The notes: generated by a model not told the origin, from the letters alone. 64,000 nucleotides of DNA from JAJYBV01 sp021812265 (GCA_027459525.1 DAIDIC010000198.1:69056-133055), one strand, 5' to 3'. Positions 17,327 to 26,058 are shown, counted from the first letter of the stretch. Translations and numbers: made by a program.

Positions 17327-17484
17327 GCATACCCGTTCTGGCGGGTTCTGGCTCCACTTTTCAGGTGGCATGCGATGACTTTAGTTCTCGCAGCAGAGCA
17401 TTTAGTGTTTATTCACTAACATCTGCGAGTAGCAGGCAAGATTATACCGTCCGCATACACATGTAAAGGCTTTGAAGCGATATT

Positions 17485-17520
17485 CCGTCCGCTCGCACGA
17501 TGCGCCGGACGGATTTTTTT
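17485..17520 (+). terminator. Rho-independent terminator of the RNA unit
   Basis: CCGTCCG (17485-17491) pairs with CGGACGG (17506-17512), with an inner CGCA/TGCG stem, followed by ATTTTTTT. A second CCGTCCG at 17447-17453 could compete for the same partner. Confidence 0.85.
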
Positions 17521-17718
17521 GCTCTAAAAACTGTTATTGCTTCCCCTATTCATTTGTTTCCCGCCACATCGGCTCAAAACGTTACACAGTGTTTTTGCCG
17601 CTTTCAGATATCCATGCTTGATTGTAGTATTTTTCCCGCAAAAGATGTATACTGTTCATAACACACGCTGTCAATTCATTTCTGTTCCAGATTTTTTTAC
17701 GAAAGAGGATGATGTTTT

Positions 17719-18429
17719 ATGGCCTCACCCGCTAAAAAAAACCCAACAAATATTAAACAGTCTCCCATTATTCAGGGGATCGTTCAAAAAGTAAACACCC
17801 CTCCCAGCGCAAAGTCAGATCCTGCTCCTTCCGCCGCAGCGCCAAAAACCGGCGGGTTCTTTTCCAAAATCCTTCCGCCAATGAACAGCAATGTTACGCC
17901 GTTTCAACCGGGTAAATACTTCACAGCCATGTTTATATTGCTCATCGGCTTGTATGTAATTCAATTTGGCTTAATCTACATCGATAACATTACTCATGGC
18001 TCCTTAAATAACCCGGTGTTTCTGAATTTGGGTATCATTCAGCTTAATCCAATGAATACGATTTTTATCGCGCTCATTTTTGGAATGTACTGGATGCTGA
18101 TTCATTTCAACATTCTCCCACGATCAGGCGCCGTACGCAGTCGGAATTCTCCGGCTATTTCCCGCAACCGAATTTTTCCGGTTATTCCATATATAGGTAA
18201 ATCGGCTGCGCAAAAGAAAACCCAAACGGTATCGGTTACCACAGTGGAAAACACAAAAGCATCAAAAAAATCCTTGCAGTCAGAAAACAGCAAATCGGCC
18301 GCGCACAATAATCCTGAAACAGACGCCGCAAGCGATAACACACCATCCGAACCAACAGCCGGAGATGAAATATATAATCGATATCTCTCTCAATCTCGCG
18401 CCTTGGCCCGAAAAAAGAAAAATCGCTGA
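17719..18429 (+). CDS. Hypothetical two-TM membrane protein
   Basis: This 236-residue protein has a Lys/Pro/Ala-rich N-terminal tail (1-60), two hydrophobic helices (about 72-90, YFTAMFILLIGLYVIQFGLIY, and about 110-132, MNTIFIALIFGMYWMLIHFNI) and a long Ser/Thr/Lys-rich C-terminal tail ending in RKKKNR. The family is unrecognised. The gene begins about 200 bases after the terminator of the structured RNA, with GAGG 11 bases before the ATG. If that terminator is regulated, this gene would be the one controlled. Confidence 0.65.
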   Translation: MASPAKKNPTNIKQSPIIQGIVQKVNTPPSAKSDPAPSAAAPKTGGFFSKILPPMNSNVTPFQPGKYFTAMFILLIGLYVIQFGLIYIDNITHGSLNNPVFLNLGIIQLNPMNTIFIALIFGMYWMLIHFNILPRSGAVRSRNSPAISRNRIFPVIPYIGKSAAQKKTQTVSVTTVENTKASKKSLQSENSKSAAHNNPETDAASDNTPSEPTAGDEIYNRYLSQSRALARKKKNR

Positions 18430-18448
18430 TTCCAAAGAAACAAGCCAT

Positions 18449-19024
18449 ATGAGTAAGGATATTTTAAAAGAACTGCCGCCGGAAGAGCGGGAAAATTTGC
18501 TGAAAACACTGAAAGATCGATTTCAGCGGAATATGCAGCGCCATAACGGCCTAGAGTGGTCTCCAATACAAGCCAAGTTGGAGACCAGTGCAGAAAAATT
18601 ATGGTCGCTTCAGCAAATGGAAAGCACTGGCGGGGAACCAGACGTCGCAGGTTTTGACAGATCTGCCGGTGAATATCTATTTTTTGACTGCGCAGCGCAA
18701 AGTCCTGCCGGACGCAGAAGCATTTGCTATGATCAAGAGGGATTGGCAAAGCGCGAAAAAGAAGGACTACAACCCAACGGCAGCGCTGTTGGCATGGCTG
18801 AGATGATGAGAATAGCACTGTTAACGGAAGAGCAGTACCTTGAGTTGCAGCAAATAGAACCGTTCGACACAAAATCAGCGTGTTGGCTGAAAACACCTGC
18901 AGATATCCGAGAGCTTGGCGGCGCGCTATTTGCCGAACGCCGCTTCGGCCGGGTATTTATCTGTTCAAATACTGCGCCCTGTTTTTATCAAGCAAGGGGT
19001 TTTCGCGGCATACTGAAAATCTGA
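18449..19024 (+). CDS. DUF4256 family protein
   Basis: This 191-residue protein resembles the DUF4256 family, a conserved bacterial family of unknown function. The sequence begins with a leucine/glutamate-rich helix (LKELPPEERENLLKTLKDRF), then YLFFDCAAQSPAGRRSICYD and ERRFGRVFICSNTAPCFYQARGFRG. The longer frame to 18365 overlaps the upstream gene by 65 bases; the ATG at 18449 leaves 19 bases between them and fits the family start. The ribosome binding site is weak. It is convergent with mnmE. No biochemical role is claimed. Confidence 0.75.
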   Translation: MSKDILKELPPEERENLLKTLKDRFQRNMQRHNGLEWSPIQAKLETSAEKLWSLQQMESTGGEPDVAGFDRSAGEYLFFDCAAQSPAGRRSICYDQEGLAKREKEGLQPNGSAVGMAEMMRIALLTEEQYLELQQIEPFDTKSACWLKTPADIRELGGALFAERRFGRVFICSNTAPCFYQARGFRGILKI

Positions 19025-19085
19025 TTTTAAGCTGTCTCACACTCAAGATAAGCCGTTGCGTCTTGTATTTTCAATAACCCAAGTG

Positions 19086-20510
19086 TTATTTTCCAATGCA
19101 AAAATCACGAAAAATAATAGTCAACAACTCTTCGTTCACTTGATAGCCGGTAATTTCGCTCAGCCGCGCCGAAGCCTCACGTAAATCCTCGGCGACAAAA
19201 TCCAGCGGCGCGCCCGAGATCAGTGTTTTTTGCGCATCAGTCAGCGCCTCACTCGCGCGAAGCAATGCGTCTCGGTGCCTAGCCCGGGCAACTATCGGCG
19301 CATGCTCGGCAAACTGATCTCCCAAGGCAGCCTGTGAAATCGCCGACTCCAGCTCTCTTAATCCGATTTTTTCCACCGCCGAAGCTTCTATGATGGTAAG
19401 TGGCTGTACACCGGCTGCGGCCAGCATATTTTGGATGGCGGCGCCGGCAATGGCGTGCGGCATATCAGTTTTATTTAATACCGCAATTATCGGCCGCCGC
19501 GCCGAACCATATCCCCTATCGGCCAGCATTTGCGCCGCTGCCATATCTTCATCGCACAGCGCCTGAGAGCTGTCAATTACTAAAATTGCTATCTCAGCGG
19601 CGTCCAGCGCGGCTTTGCTGCGCTGCACACCAATCGCCTCTGCTTCATCCGCCGCTGTATCCGTTATACCAGCCGTATCTGTCAGGCGAACCGCAACTCC
19701 GCCCAGCAACGCCGTCTCTTCCAGTGTGTCGCGGGTTGTGCCGGCCATAGCAGTAACAATTGCCCTATCCATTTGCAGCAGCGCGTTAAATAAACTTGAT
19801 TTGCCGGCGTTTGGCCGTCCGGCAATAACACAGCTAATCCCCTCACGCGCAATACGGCCACGCTCCGACCCAGACAATAGTTCAGCGGCAATTGTTTGCG
19901 CCGATTGAATAAGCCGCTGAATTTCTTGCCGCTCTATAGGCGGAACTTCTTCTTCGGGGAAATCGATGCTGGCCTCAATCGGAGCCATGGCGCGCAAAAT
20001 AGCGTCATTTGCTTGCTTCGTTTGCCGCGAAAGCGTTCCTTCCAGTTGATTCAGCGATTGGCGTATAGCGGCGTCGGAAGATGATGAAACAAGATCGGCA
20101 ATTGCCTCTGCCTGCGCTAAATCTATACGCCCATTTAAAAACGCTCGTAACGTAAATTCTCCCGGTTCAGCAGATCTGGCGCCTTGCGACAAAGCAAGCT
20201 CGGTTACGCGCCGCAAAATAAGCGGAGAGCCATGCGAATGAATTTCTACCATATCTTCCGCGGTATATGTGTGTGGTCCGCGAAAAAACACCGCCAGAGC
20301 TTCATCCAATTGTTCCGAACTGGTGGGACTGACAACATGACCATAGTAAAGATATCGCGGTGTAATGCGCTTCAATGCGCCGGATTTGCCGCGGAATATC
20401 GCCAAACCGATGTTCCACGCGCTTGGCCCGCTGATGCGCACAACGCCAATGGCTCCGCGGCCCGGAGCCGTTGCGGTTGCCGCAATAGTGTCATCCATGG
20501 AAAAACGCAT
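19086..20510 (-). CDS. mnmE: tRNA modification GTPase MnmE
   Basis: This 474-residue GTPase works with MnmG in forming 5-(carboxymethylaminomethyl)uridine at tRNA wobble positions. The N-terminal folate-binding domain starts DTIAATATAPGRGAIGVVRISG. The Ras-like G domain has GRPNAGKSSLFNALL (P-loop), DTAGIT (G3) and NKTD (G4). The C-terminus is the invariant FCIGK. Length is normal. It lies 28 bases after the exonuclease/HEAT gene on the same strand. No mnmG, yidC or jag neighbour is present. Confidence 0.96.
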   Translation of the reverse strand: MRFSMDDTIAATATAPGRGAIGVVRISGPSAWNIGLAIFRGKSGALKRITPRYLYYGHVVSPTSSEQLDEALAVFFRGPHTYTAEDMVEIHSHGSPLILRRVTELALSQGARSAEPGEFTLRAFLNGRIDLAQAEAIADLVSSSSDAAIRQSLNQLEGTLSRQTKQANDAILRAMAPIEASIDFPEEEVPPIERQEIQRLIQSAQTIAAELLSGSERGRIAREGISCVIAGRPNAGKSSLFNALLQMDRAIVTAMAGTTRDTLEETALLGGVAVRLTDTAGITDTAADEAEAIGVQRSKAALDAAEIAILVIDSSQALCDEDMAAAQMLADRGYGSARRPIIAVLNKTDMPHAIAGAAIQNMLAAAGVQPLTIIEASAVEKIGLRELESAISQAALGDQFAEHAPIVARARHRDALLRASEALTDAQKTLISGAPLDFVAEDLREASARLSEITGYQVNEELLTIIFRDFCIGK

Positions 20511-20538
20511 AGTTTAACATTTTCTTTCAATCACAATA

Positions 20539-21675
20539 TTACGAATCCGGCGGTATCATGCCACGCAATTTAGCCTTCCAAGGACTCATATCATCTTCCT
20601 CAGAATCTGGCTGGGTGTCTTCATGGGTTTCCGCCGAATGTTTTTCGCTTTTATACGACTCATCTAAATGTTTTAAAGCGTATACTGCGGCTTTACGAAC
20701 GTCATATACAGGGTCGGTAAGCAACGCGCGTATTTCATTCCGATATTCATTTACATGCATTTTGCTTAACGCGCGAACTGCGGCGGAGCGCTCTTCTGAT
20801 GTCAGCGCAGTAAGTGACGCAAACAAAAGCTCCTTCACTTCAAGCAAACCAATATCTGCGGCGGCTTTAATTAATCTGGCGCGCAATACCGGCTTTTGGA
20901 TACGCCGATAAGCTTCTGTAAAATCTTTTTCTCGTATTGACGCCGGCAGCGAAATATATATCTGCGGGCCTTCAATCCATGCAGATCGATCCTTTTGCAG
21001 AAATGGGGTCAGCCATTCAGCTGCAAGCTTTTCAATGGGCAAATCATATGGAGAATCTGCAAAAGCGGTGATATAATCCGCATAATATTCTGTCAGCCAC
21101 AAATACAGCTGATAGGTCATTTCGGCGTCGCGCGCGGCGTATAAAAACATAGCGCTGGTAAGCGGCCGCAATGTCCAATCAGATCGCTGCAATGTTTTAT
21201 CCATGCGATATCCGCACGAACGCAACATCATAGATTGCAAGCCAGATTCTTTAGCGCCAAAAATCGAGCGGCAAACGGCTTCAATATCAATAATATTCTG
21301 CACATGCAAATCGCGGGCGCCAAGCACACGCAGATCTGATCCGACACCATGGAAGATTTTTAAGATCGCCGGATTCATGAATGGTTCATTTAATATGGAT
21401 AGATGAAATAATTTCATGGCGTCTATCACATATGTTTGGTGGCCGTCAAAAATTTGAATGAGGGCAAGGCGCGGGGTTGAGGATGAATCTGTTGCTTTTG
21501 CAGCAACAAATTCCACGTCAACCGCCAAAATAGGCGCCTGAGAAATAAGCCCAGCGCAGTGGGTTAAGTCTCCATAGTTTTCGATCAATGTGCGTTCAAA
21601 TTGTGACGGCGGCGGCATCGGCGGAAAAACATGGCCGAAAAATCCGCCATTGTCTTCAGAAAAAGATGATGGCAT
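20539..21675 (-). CDS. RNase D-like DEDDy exonuclease fused to HEAT repeats
   Basis: This protein has 378 residues. The first half is a 3'-5' exonuclease domain with the DEDDy signature: DVE (ILAVDVEFVAA), D in FHGVGSDLRVL, and YxxxD (YAARDAEMTYQLY). The second half, from about residue 245, has HEAT-like helical repeats (LRARLIKAAADIGLLEVKELL, ERSAAVRALSKMHVNEYRNEIRALLTDPVYDVRKAAVYALKHLDES), then an acidic tail. RNase D normally carries HRDC domains there, so this is an unusual pairing. It may trim structured RNA with the HEAT part as a protein scaffold. No clear ribosome binding site precedes the ATG. mnmE follows after 28 bases. Confidence 0.8.
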   Translation of the reverse strand: MPSSFSEDNGGFFGHVFPPMPPPSQFERTLIENYGDLTHCAGLISQAPILAVDVEFVAAKATDSSSTPRLALIQIFDGHQTYVIDAMKLFHLSILNEPFMNPAILKIFHGVGSDLRVLGARDLHVQNIIDIEAVCRSIFGAKESGLQSMMLRSCGYRMDKTLQRSDWTLRPLTSAMFLYAARDAEMTYQLYLWLTEYYADYITAFADSPYDLPIEKLAAEWLTPFLQKDRSAWIEGPQIYISLPASIREKDFTEAYRRIQKPVLRARLIKAAADIGLLEVKELLFASLTALTSEERSAAVRALSKMHVNEYRNEIRALLTDPVYDVRKAAVYALKHLDESYKSEKHSAETHEDTQPDSEEDDMSPWKAKLRGMIPPDS

Positions 21676-21749
21676 GTAAAAAATATGTTACCTATATAAA
21701 TTATACACAATCAAACCGATAAACGCTATAGACCCAAAGATACAGCAAA

Positions 21750-22754
21750 TTAGCGTATGGCGGTATTTTGAACAAATTCAACTAACCGCTTATCGATAAG
21801 TTTTTGCAGCAGTTTTAGCGCCGCCACACTGCTCATATGAGAATGTGTAATAAGATCCTGCACAATATAATAGTGGCTGATAAGGTTTAAAAGGCTGATT
21901 TCTGCGCCGGTAACCGGTTCATGAAGCATAAGGTCCATATAGTTGGCTGTTTTACGTATGTGGCCATGCAGGGGCAATTTCAGCGTCAAGCCGTTCATTT
22001 CATCATCGCATCTGGAAGCTTCAAGCAGTAAACTTGTTAATTCGCTGGAAATTGAGTGTTCTTGCGTGGTAATTTCCTTATAAAAAGTAAAATTTGCGTT
22101 TTTCCAGCCAAAAATTGTATGAAACGCTTCTTTTCCAAACAAGCCGCCGGTAACCGCATGCGTAATACGTCCATTTTCGCTGAAAATCAATCCCATCCTG
22201 GCTCCTTCACGGGTAATTAATAACCCCGTATGCGCGCCAGATTCAATTAACTTAAACACGGTATCAAAGGCAAATTCGCGGAATGAACTGCGCAGCGATG
22301 GCATCATATTTCCGTGTATGGCATCTTCTACTAAGGCGTTTCGCGAAATCATTGCAATATATGCCCTAGCGGCAAAAGATAGATACGCAAAATCTTGCGG
22401 CGCGGCAACAATTAATGTTTCCGGCGGCGCAGTAAATAGGGGAGTATCTGTCGGTGAACCGGCAGAGCCAGTAAAGCAAATCATTGGAGCAACATGTGGG
22501 TACCGCGCAGAAAAAATTTGCCATAGCGGCATCTCTCGGCCAGTTTCATCACGGGTGGTAGCGTTTACGTCAATAAAGATAATGCCAATCCGCGAATGCT
22601 GCCGCATAAGAGAGTCGAAGGCCGGCAAGTTTTCGGCGGTGTGCAGCAATATATGTTCTTTATGAAGTTCATGCGCAATCAATTGGGCAATATTAGAATT
22701 TTCTTCAATTAAAACAACTACGATTTCCTGAGAGGATCCTCGTCTTCTGTTCAA
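21750..22754 (-). CDS. Receiver-like / DUF4388 (PATAN) regulatory protein
   Basis: This 334-residue protein has an N-terminal CheY-like fold (VVVLIEENSNIAQLIAHEL, then IIFIDVN with the candidate phosphorylated Asp) and a central DUF4388/PATAN domain (about 155-245: FDTVFKLIESGAHTGLLIT, GRITHAVTGGLFGKEAFHTIFGW). It ends in a helical, winged-helix-like segment. Such proteins occur in signalling tied to surface motility and development. The start is a TTG at 22754, supported by GGGG eight bases upstream; no in-frame ATG is well placed. The receiver part lacks a clear conserved acidic pair and may not be phosphorylated. It is separate from csrA, which lies about 300 bases upstream. Confidence 0.75.
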   Translation of the reverse strand: MNRRRGSSQEIVVVLIEENSNIAQLIAHELHKEHILLHTAENLPAFDSLMRQHSRIGIIFIDVNATTRDETGREMPLWQIFSARYPHVAPMICFTGSAGSPTDTPLFTAPPETLIVAAPQDFAYLSFAARAYIAMISRNALVEDAIHGNMMPSLRSSFREFAFDTVFKLIESGAHTGLLITREGARMGLIFSENGRITHAVTGGLFGKEAFHTIFGWKNANFTFYKEITTQEHSISSELTSLLLEASRCDDEMNGLTLKLPLHGHIRKTANYMDLMLHEPVTGAEISLLNLISHYYIVQDLITHSHMSSVAALKLLQKLIDKRLVEFVQNTAIR

Positions 22755-23048
22755 TGATCTGCCCCTATATGTTGAAAGAAAATATACTCATAAGCAGAAA
22801 TTGCCCAAATCTGCTATATGAAAGCTGCTTTTTGCCGACGCAAACAGCGCAGCCAAAAAGTAAAACGCATGAAATCTGCCAAAAATGCATAAAACACAAA
22901 AACCTCAACTACTATGCAAAAATCATGTGTTTTTTCAGAGAATAACCGGTTACGTTTCCGCATTCTTCGCACAACAAACCGAATGAAGTAAGCGCAACAA
23001 ACGCTTCATCATCCGGTTTTAGAATTTCACTGCATCAAAACAATTGGG

Positions 23049-23282
23049 TTAATACGCCGACTGTTTGGTGGAGCTTTGCTCACCAACGCCATACGTTGGC
23101 TGAGATATTATGTGGCTGGGAACTGGTTCAGGATTTTCCAGCAACTCCTCTCGCACAACAATGACATCGGGCGGAGCGTCGATACCGAGCTTAACTCTGT
23201 CTCCCTCAACACTCAATACGCGAATAACAACAACATTGTTTAAGACGATTGCTTCACCTTGTTTGCGACGCAGTACGAGCAT
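23049..23282 (-). CDS. csrA: Carbon storage regulator CsrA
   Basis: This 77-residue RNA-binding translational regulator starts MLVLRRKQGEAIVLNN and contains the conserved IRVLSVEGDRVKLGIDAP and VREELLE parts; the C-terminal tail after residue 55 is longer than in E. coli CsrA. The ATG at 23282 has GAGAGG 8 bases upstream; a GTG at 23291 is possible but worse. The start region contains ATGGA, an ANGGA CsrA-binding core overlapping the start codon, so autoregulation is plausible. Two leader hairpins stand upstream. CsrA in flagellated bacteria often controls flagellin with FliW, which is not seen here. Confidence 0.94.
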   Translation of the reverse strand: MLVLRRKQGEAIVLNNVVVIRVLSVEGDRVKLGIDAPPDVIVVREELLENPEPVPSHIISQPTYGVGEQSSTKQSAY

Positions 23283-23298
23283 CCATCTCACCTCTCTA

Positions 23299-23316
23299 TA
23301 AAGGCTAAAGCCTTTA
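23299..23316 (-). promoter_or_regulatory. Leader hairpin of csrA
   Basis: TAAAGGC and GCCTTTA form a perfect 7-bp stem with a four-base loop directly before the ribosome binding site. A second hairpin (GCGCT/AGCGC) lies about 20 bases further upstream. Both positions are also foldable in the decayed copy at 23410-23550 plus its leader. Confidence 0.5.
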
Positions 23317-23409
23317 TTATTTGTAATAGCGCTTGAACAGCGCGATAATTGTTATGAAGAAACCCACTTTGCATAGCTCAAAATATGATTCCATGCTACT
23401 TTGCAGGCG

Positions 23410-23550
23410 GCGCGCAATCTCCCGGCGCAATAATACCATCGGGTGGAACGTCGATACTTAGCATAACGTTATCATTCTCAACGTCCAATACACATATGTA
23501 ACAGCATGTGTTCAGACACATGCTTCACCTGATTTGCAGCGTAATAGTAT
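23410..23550 (-). pseudogene. Decayed duplicate of csrA
   Basis: The minus strand aligns by eye along its length with csrA. The start codon has become ATA. LLRCKSGEAC is followed by an in-frame TGA, one frame shift has occurred, and the second half still reads VLDVENDNVMLSIDVPPDGII against VLSVEGDRVKLGIDAPPDVIV. Similarity continues upstream into the leader, including AAAGGCTtatAGCCT in place of the csrA leader hairpin, so the copied unit included regulatory sequence. The copy lies about 270 bases upstream of csrA in the same orientation, a tandem duplication of which one member decayed. Confidence 0.75.
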
Positions 23551-23625
23551 CTATTTATTTCACCTTTCTTTTCAGGCTATAAGCCTTTATGTCTGTGATA
23601 GCGGCGAAACAAGCGCCATTGTATA

Positions 23626-24336
23626 TGAAGCGGCTTTCTGAACGACACCGGTATCCATACACATGGCCTCAGAATCATAGCAAGCTATCCGGTGATAAAT
23701 TATCGCTTCATTGATAAATTGCTCGATAACATGCATTGATAAGGCGCAGGAGCTTTGGGAATCCTCATAAAGACATAATTAAATTGTAGGATATATTTTG
23801 ACGTTACGCAATAAACCATAACTGCTATTTATAGCTTAGGAGCTTTGGGTAGCTTGATCGGTTACTTTTGGCGCGGGCCAACATCAAAAATAGCGCCACA
23901 TACTGCAGATACGAAGCTTCATATCGATCTGAAACATTGAACTTGAACAGGAATACAGAAAAATTTGGCCCTCAAGCGCCATATGTACAAGGCGCACCAT
24001 TTTTTGCGCCGCTCCGGCAATACATCAGCCTCAAGTTGTGAGCGGGTAAACACAATCTTTGTTGGAATAGCAACAAAAATATATTGCAATACATATAAGA
24101 ACAGTTTATCATTCATGTGAATATAGTAATATCAGCAGAACTTGCGCTTTAAATCATACAAAAATTTAGCCTGTCTGCGCCGATACAGAGATTTTGGGGA
24201 TACTCAACACCTCACGTAAGCGGTCGCCGGCCCCTAATATATGTTTGATAAAGCATACAAGCGCAAATTCTGATCAGAAATTTTGTCTATTTTTGTTATC
24301 TGATATGTATTCCATACAGCCACTCAGGAGAATATT
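23626..24336. other. Intergenic stretch, no gene recognised
   Basis: About 700 bases are AT-rich with many stops in all frames. Visible structure is limited to a 12-base direct repeat AGGAGCTTTGGG near 23749 and 23838. The only frames are short and lack ribosome binding sites. It may be decayed coding DNA. Confidence 0.5.
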
Positions 24337-25350
24337 ATGGTTCACCAAGCGCGCAGGTATTTACCTGCAATTATTCTTATTGGCGTCCTAGCTTTCTCTG
24401 CCTGCGGGTCCTCTTCCACCAATGGAACAGGCACTGCAACGGCAGTATCAGCAACAAATACTCCCGCGCCTACAGCAACCCAAGCTCCTGCGCCCACAGC
24501 CACAACAGCGCCCGCGACAACCTGCGCTCAATTGCCCGGATTTTCCGGCGCGGGATCAGTTTCCAGCATTCATGGTATGCAGCTGCCAACGTTTCCAACT
24601 AACACAGTATACACACAGGTTTCCGGAAATTCGGCGGGAGTTGGACAATATGCGTCATTTATTGCAAATTTTTGTTCACCAAATGAAACCACGGCGCTTA
24701 ACGTTACAACCGGCAAAGGGCCTATGCCGTTTCTCAATGAGTTTGCGTTTTACGGTTGGGATCCAACAGCGAATATTTTCCTGAATTCCACCACATGGCT
24801 GGCGGAAAGCTGCCCAAGCGGCGGAAATTGTTTCGCGTATAATTACAATGTGTCAAACTTTACGTTTAACACGGGCCAAGAATATGCAAACGTTTCCAAC
24901 ATAACAGATAACGGAAACCAATTAATCACTTATAAAATTGCGTTTTATGGCCCGCCAACTGCTCCAACTTGCACAGACCCTAATTTTGCGAGCTACGAAA
25001 ACGCCATATACCACCAAAGTCCCATTTATCCGTTGTATTTGCATAATCTGGCGTCATCTTCTACCGATCCTTACGCCGGTATCCAGCTTCCGCCAATGTC
25101 GCGAATGTATAGCAACAACGCAATGGGAGTTATTGGGTATACGCTGTGCAGCTCGGGGACAGCGACTAGCCTGAATACGTTTATGACGAATGAGATGACA
25201 AGCTTGGGATGGCACACTACAACCAGCCAATATTGCATGTATAACGCCTGCTATCAAAGTCCAAATGCGGCGTTTGCGAAAAACGTTATATCTTGGTCTA
25301 CAACCAATCCTTCAGATTGGAACATCGCGTATCATAATCCCAATATTTAA
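24337..25350 (+). CDS. Secreted lipoprotein with Thr/Pro linker, unknown function
   Basis: This 337-residue protein has a type II signal peptide: RR, hydrophobic core, then LAFSAC with lipidation Cys at 23 (the -3 residue is Phe, slightly off consensus). A Ser/Thr/Ala/Pro linker (about 24-62) is typical of surface lipoproteins and is followed by a domain with several cysteines (CAQLPGF, CSPNETT, SCPSGGNC, CTDPNF, CSSG, CMYNACY) that may form disulfides. AGGAG lies 7 bases before the ATG. No family was recognised. It stands alone between long non-coding stretches. Confidence 0.75.
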   Translation: MVHQARRYLPAIILIGVLAFSACGSSSTNGTGTATAVSATNTPAPTATQAPAPTATTAPATTCAQLPGFSGAGSVSSIHGMQLPTFPTNTVYTQVSGNSAGVGQYASFIANFCSPNETTALNVTTGKGPMPFLNEFAFYGWDPTANIFLNSTTWLAESCPSGGNCFAYNYNVSNFTFNTGQEYANVSNITDNGNQLITYKIAFYGPPTAPTCTDPNFASYENAIYHQSPIYPLYLHNLASSSTDPYAGIQLPPMSRMYSNNAMGVIGYTLCSSGTATSLNTFMTNEMTSLGWHTTTSQYCMYNACYQSPNAAFAKNVISWSTTNPSDWNIAYHNPNI

Positions 25351-25400
25351 TTTCACTGTTTGCCTGATTCTTAAGAATGGGCAACAAACAGCAAAAGTAA

Positions 25401-25430
25401 ACGCACAAAGGGCGGAAGCTCCTTGTGCGT
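25401..25430. repeat. Hairpin, possible degenerate relative of the dispersed repeat
   Basis: ACGCACAAAGG and CCTTGTGCGT pair around a short loop, with one bulge. The order of blocks (ACAAAGGG, GCTCCTTGT, GGGGGCGC, then AACAAAAGT near 25500) resembles copy B, but the terminal inverted repeat is not recognisable. It could also act as the end of the lipoprotein transcript. Confidence 0.3.
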
Positions 25431-25503
25431 CTCCGCTGCCGGGGGCGCTTGGCTGCCCCTTACGGATCTCTGCACATCCGCTGTGCGCTGCAAACAACAA
25501 AAG

Positions 25504-26058
25504 TTATGCTGTTTGTGCTATGTAAATCCAAGAATCATGACATTGAAATGCAAAAATTGCCAGCCAATTTCCTAATAATGTCCACTCTAACTCAAGCGTT
25601 ACATCATCTTGCTCCCATAAAGGCCTTGAAGTTACCAAAATTTCTCGAAGCGCTTCTTTAGCCTGTAATACATTCCATTGATGTTCAGCCAGTAATTTTT
25701 CCTGGGTTATTTCTCCGATAAACTGGGCAAAATCATCTGTACATATCGGCCACTCATTATTTTGCAGCCAAAGAATCGGAGGTGTATGCGCCAGTTCATC
25801 AATTCTTTCTGCGACACACGCTTGAATATCTTGTTCTAACCAATCTTGGTGATTAACTCGCATAGCATTTTCTAATTGTCTTACGATCCATGGCTCGATA
25901 TTTACTTTACCTTTTCTTTGCGCCAGACATTGGCTGCAAAGAGAGGTTGGTGGATATAACATATGCATTGGTATAACAAACTTGTTTCCGCACACAGTAC
26001 ATAAACCATCTTCAAGATCCGCTCCTTTGGGAAAATTAGGAAAATATCGAAAGGTCAT
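25504..26058 (-). CDS. Hypothetical protein with N-terminal four-cysteine motif (CbrC-like?)
   Basis: This protein has 184 residues. The start FRYFPNFPKGADLEDGLC and the pairs CTVCGNK and CSQCLAQRKG resemble the metal-binding head of CbrC/UPF0167 proteins, though the usual CPWCIADG is not preserved, so the assignment is tentative. The rest is helical, rich in Trp and Glu, with no membrane segments. It lies downstream of ftsZ on the same strand, separated by a terminator, so it probably has its own promoter, which I could not identify. Confidence 0.55.
   Translation of the reverse strand: MTFRYFPNFPKGADLEDGLCTVCGNKFVIPMHMLYPPTSLCSQCLAQRKGKVNIEPWIVRQLENAMRVNHQDWLEQDIQACVAERIDELAHTPPILWLQNNEWPICTDDFAQFIGEITQEKLLAEHQWNVLQAKEALREILVTSRPLWEQDDVTLELEWTLLGNWLAIFAFQCHDSWIYIAQTA

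Larger units (their letters stand above)
17185..17520 (+). ncRNA. Structured RNA with embedded 20-codon ORF (unassigned family)
   Basis: The span from about 7 bases past a consensus promoter to a perfect terminator (about 335 nt) is dense in complementary segments. These are TGCAC/GTGCA enclosing ATCA/TGAT; CCTTT/AAAGG hiding the ribosome binding site of the ORF; GAGC/GCTC enclosing CCCG/CGGG just at the ORF stop; CCAC/GTGG; and CTCGCAG (17387-17393)/CTGCGAG (17423-17429) enclosing TTAGTG/CACTAA. TGCGA at 17371 can instead pair with TCGCA at 17388, and CCGTCCG occurs twice (17447 and 17485), so alternative folds compete. It does not look like tmRNA, 6S, SRP or RNase P RNA to me. It could be a free small RNA or a leader/attenuator of the gene at 17719. 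Transcription and fold are inferred, not shown. Confidence 0.55.

Noticed and set aside
17185..17520. tmRNA gene
   Set aside because: It has a short ORF inside a structured RNA, but there is no CCA-ready acceptor stem, no tRNA-like T-arm, the ORF starts with a normal ATG plus ribosome binding site, and it does not end in a degradation tag.
24194..24391. Short frame running into the lipoprotein gene
   Set aside because: No ribosome binding site; the frame overlaps the well-supported lipoprotein start with AGGAG.
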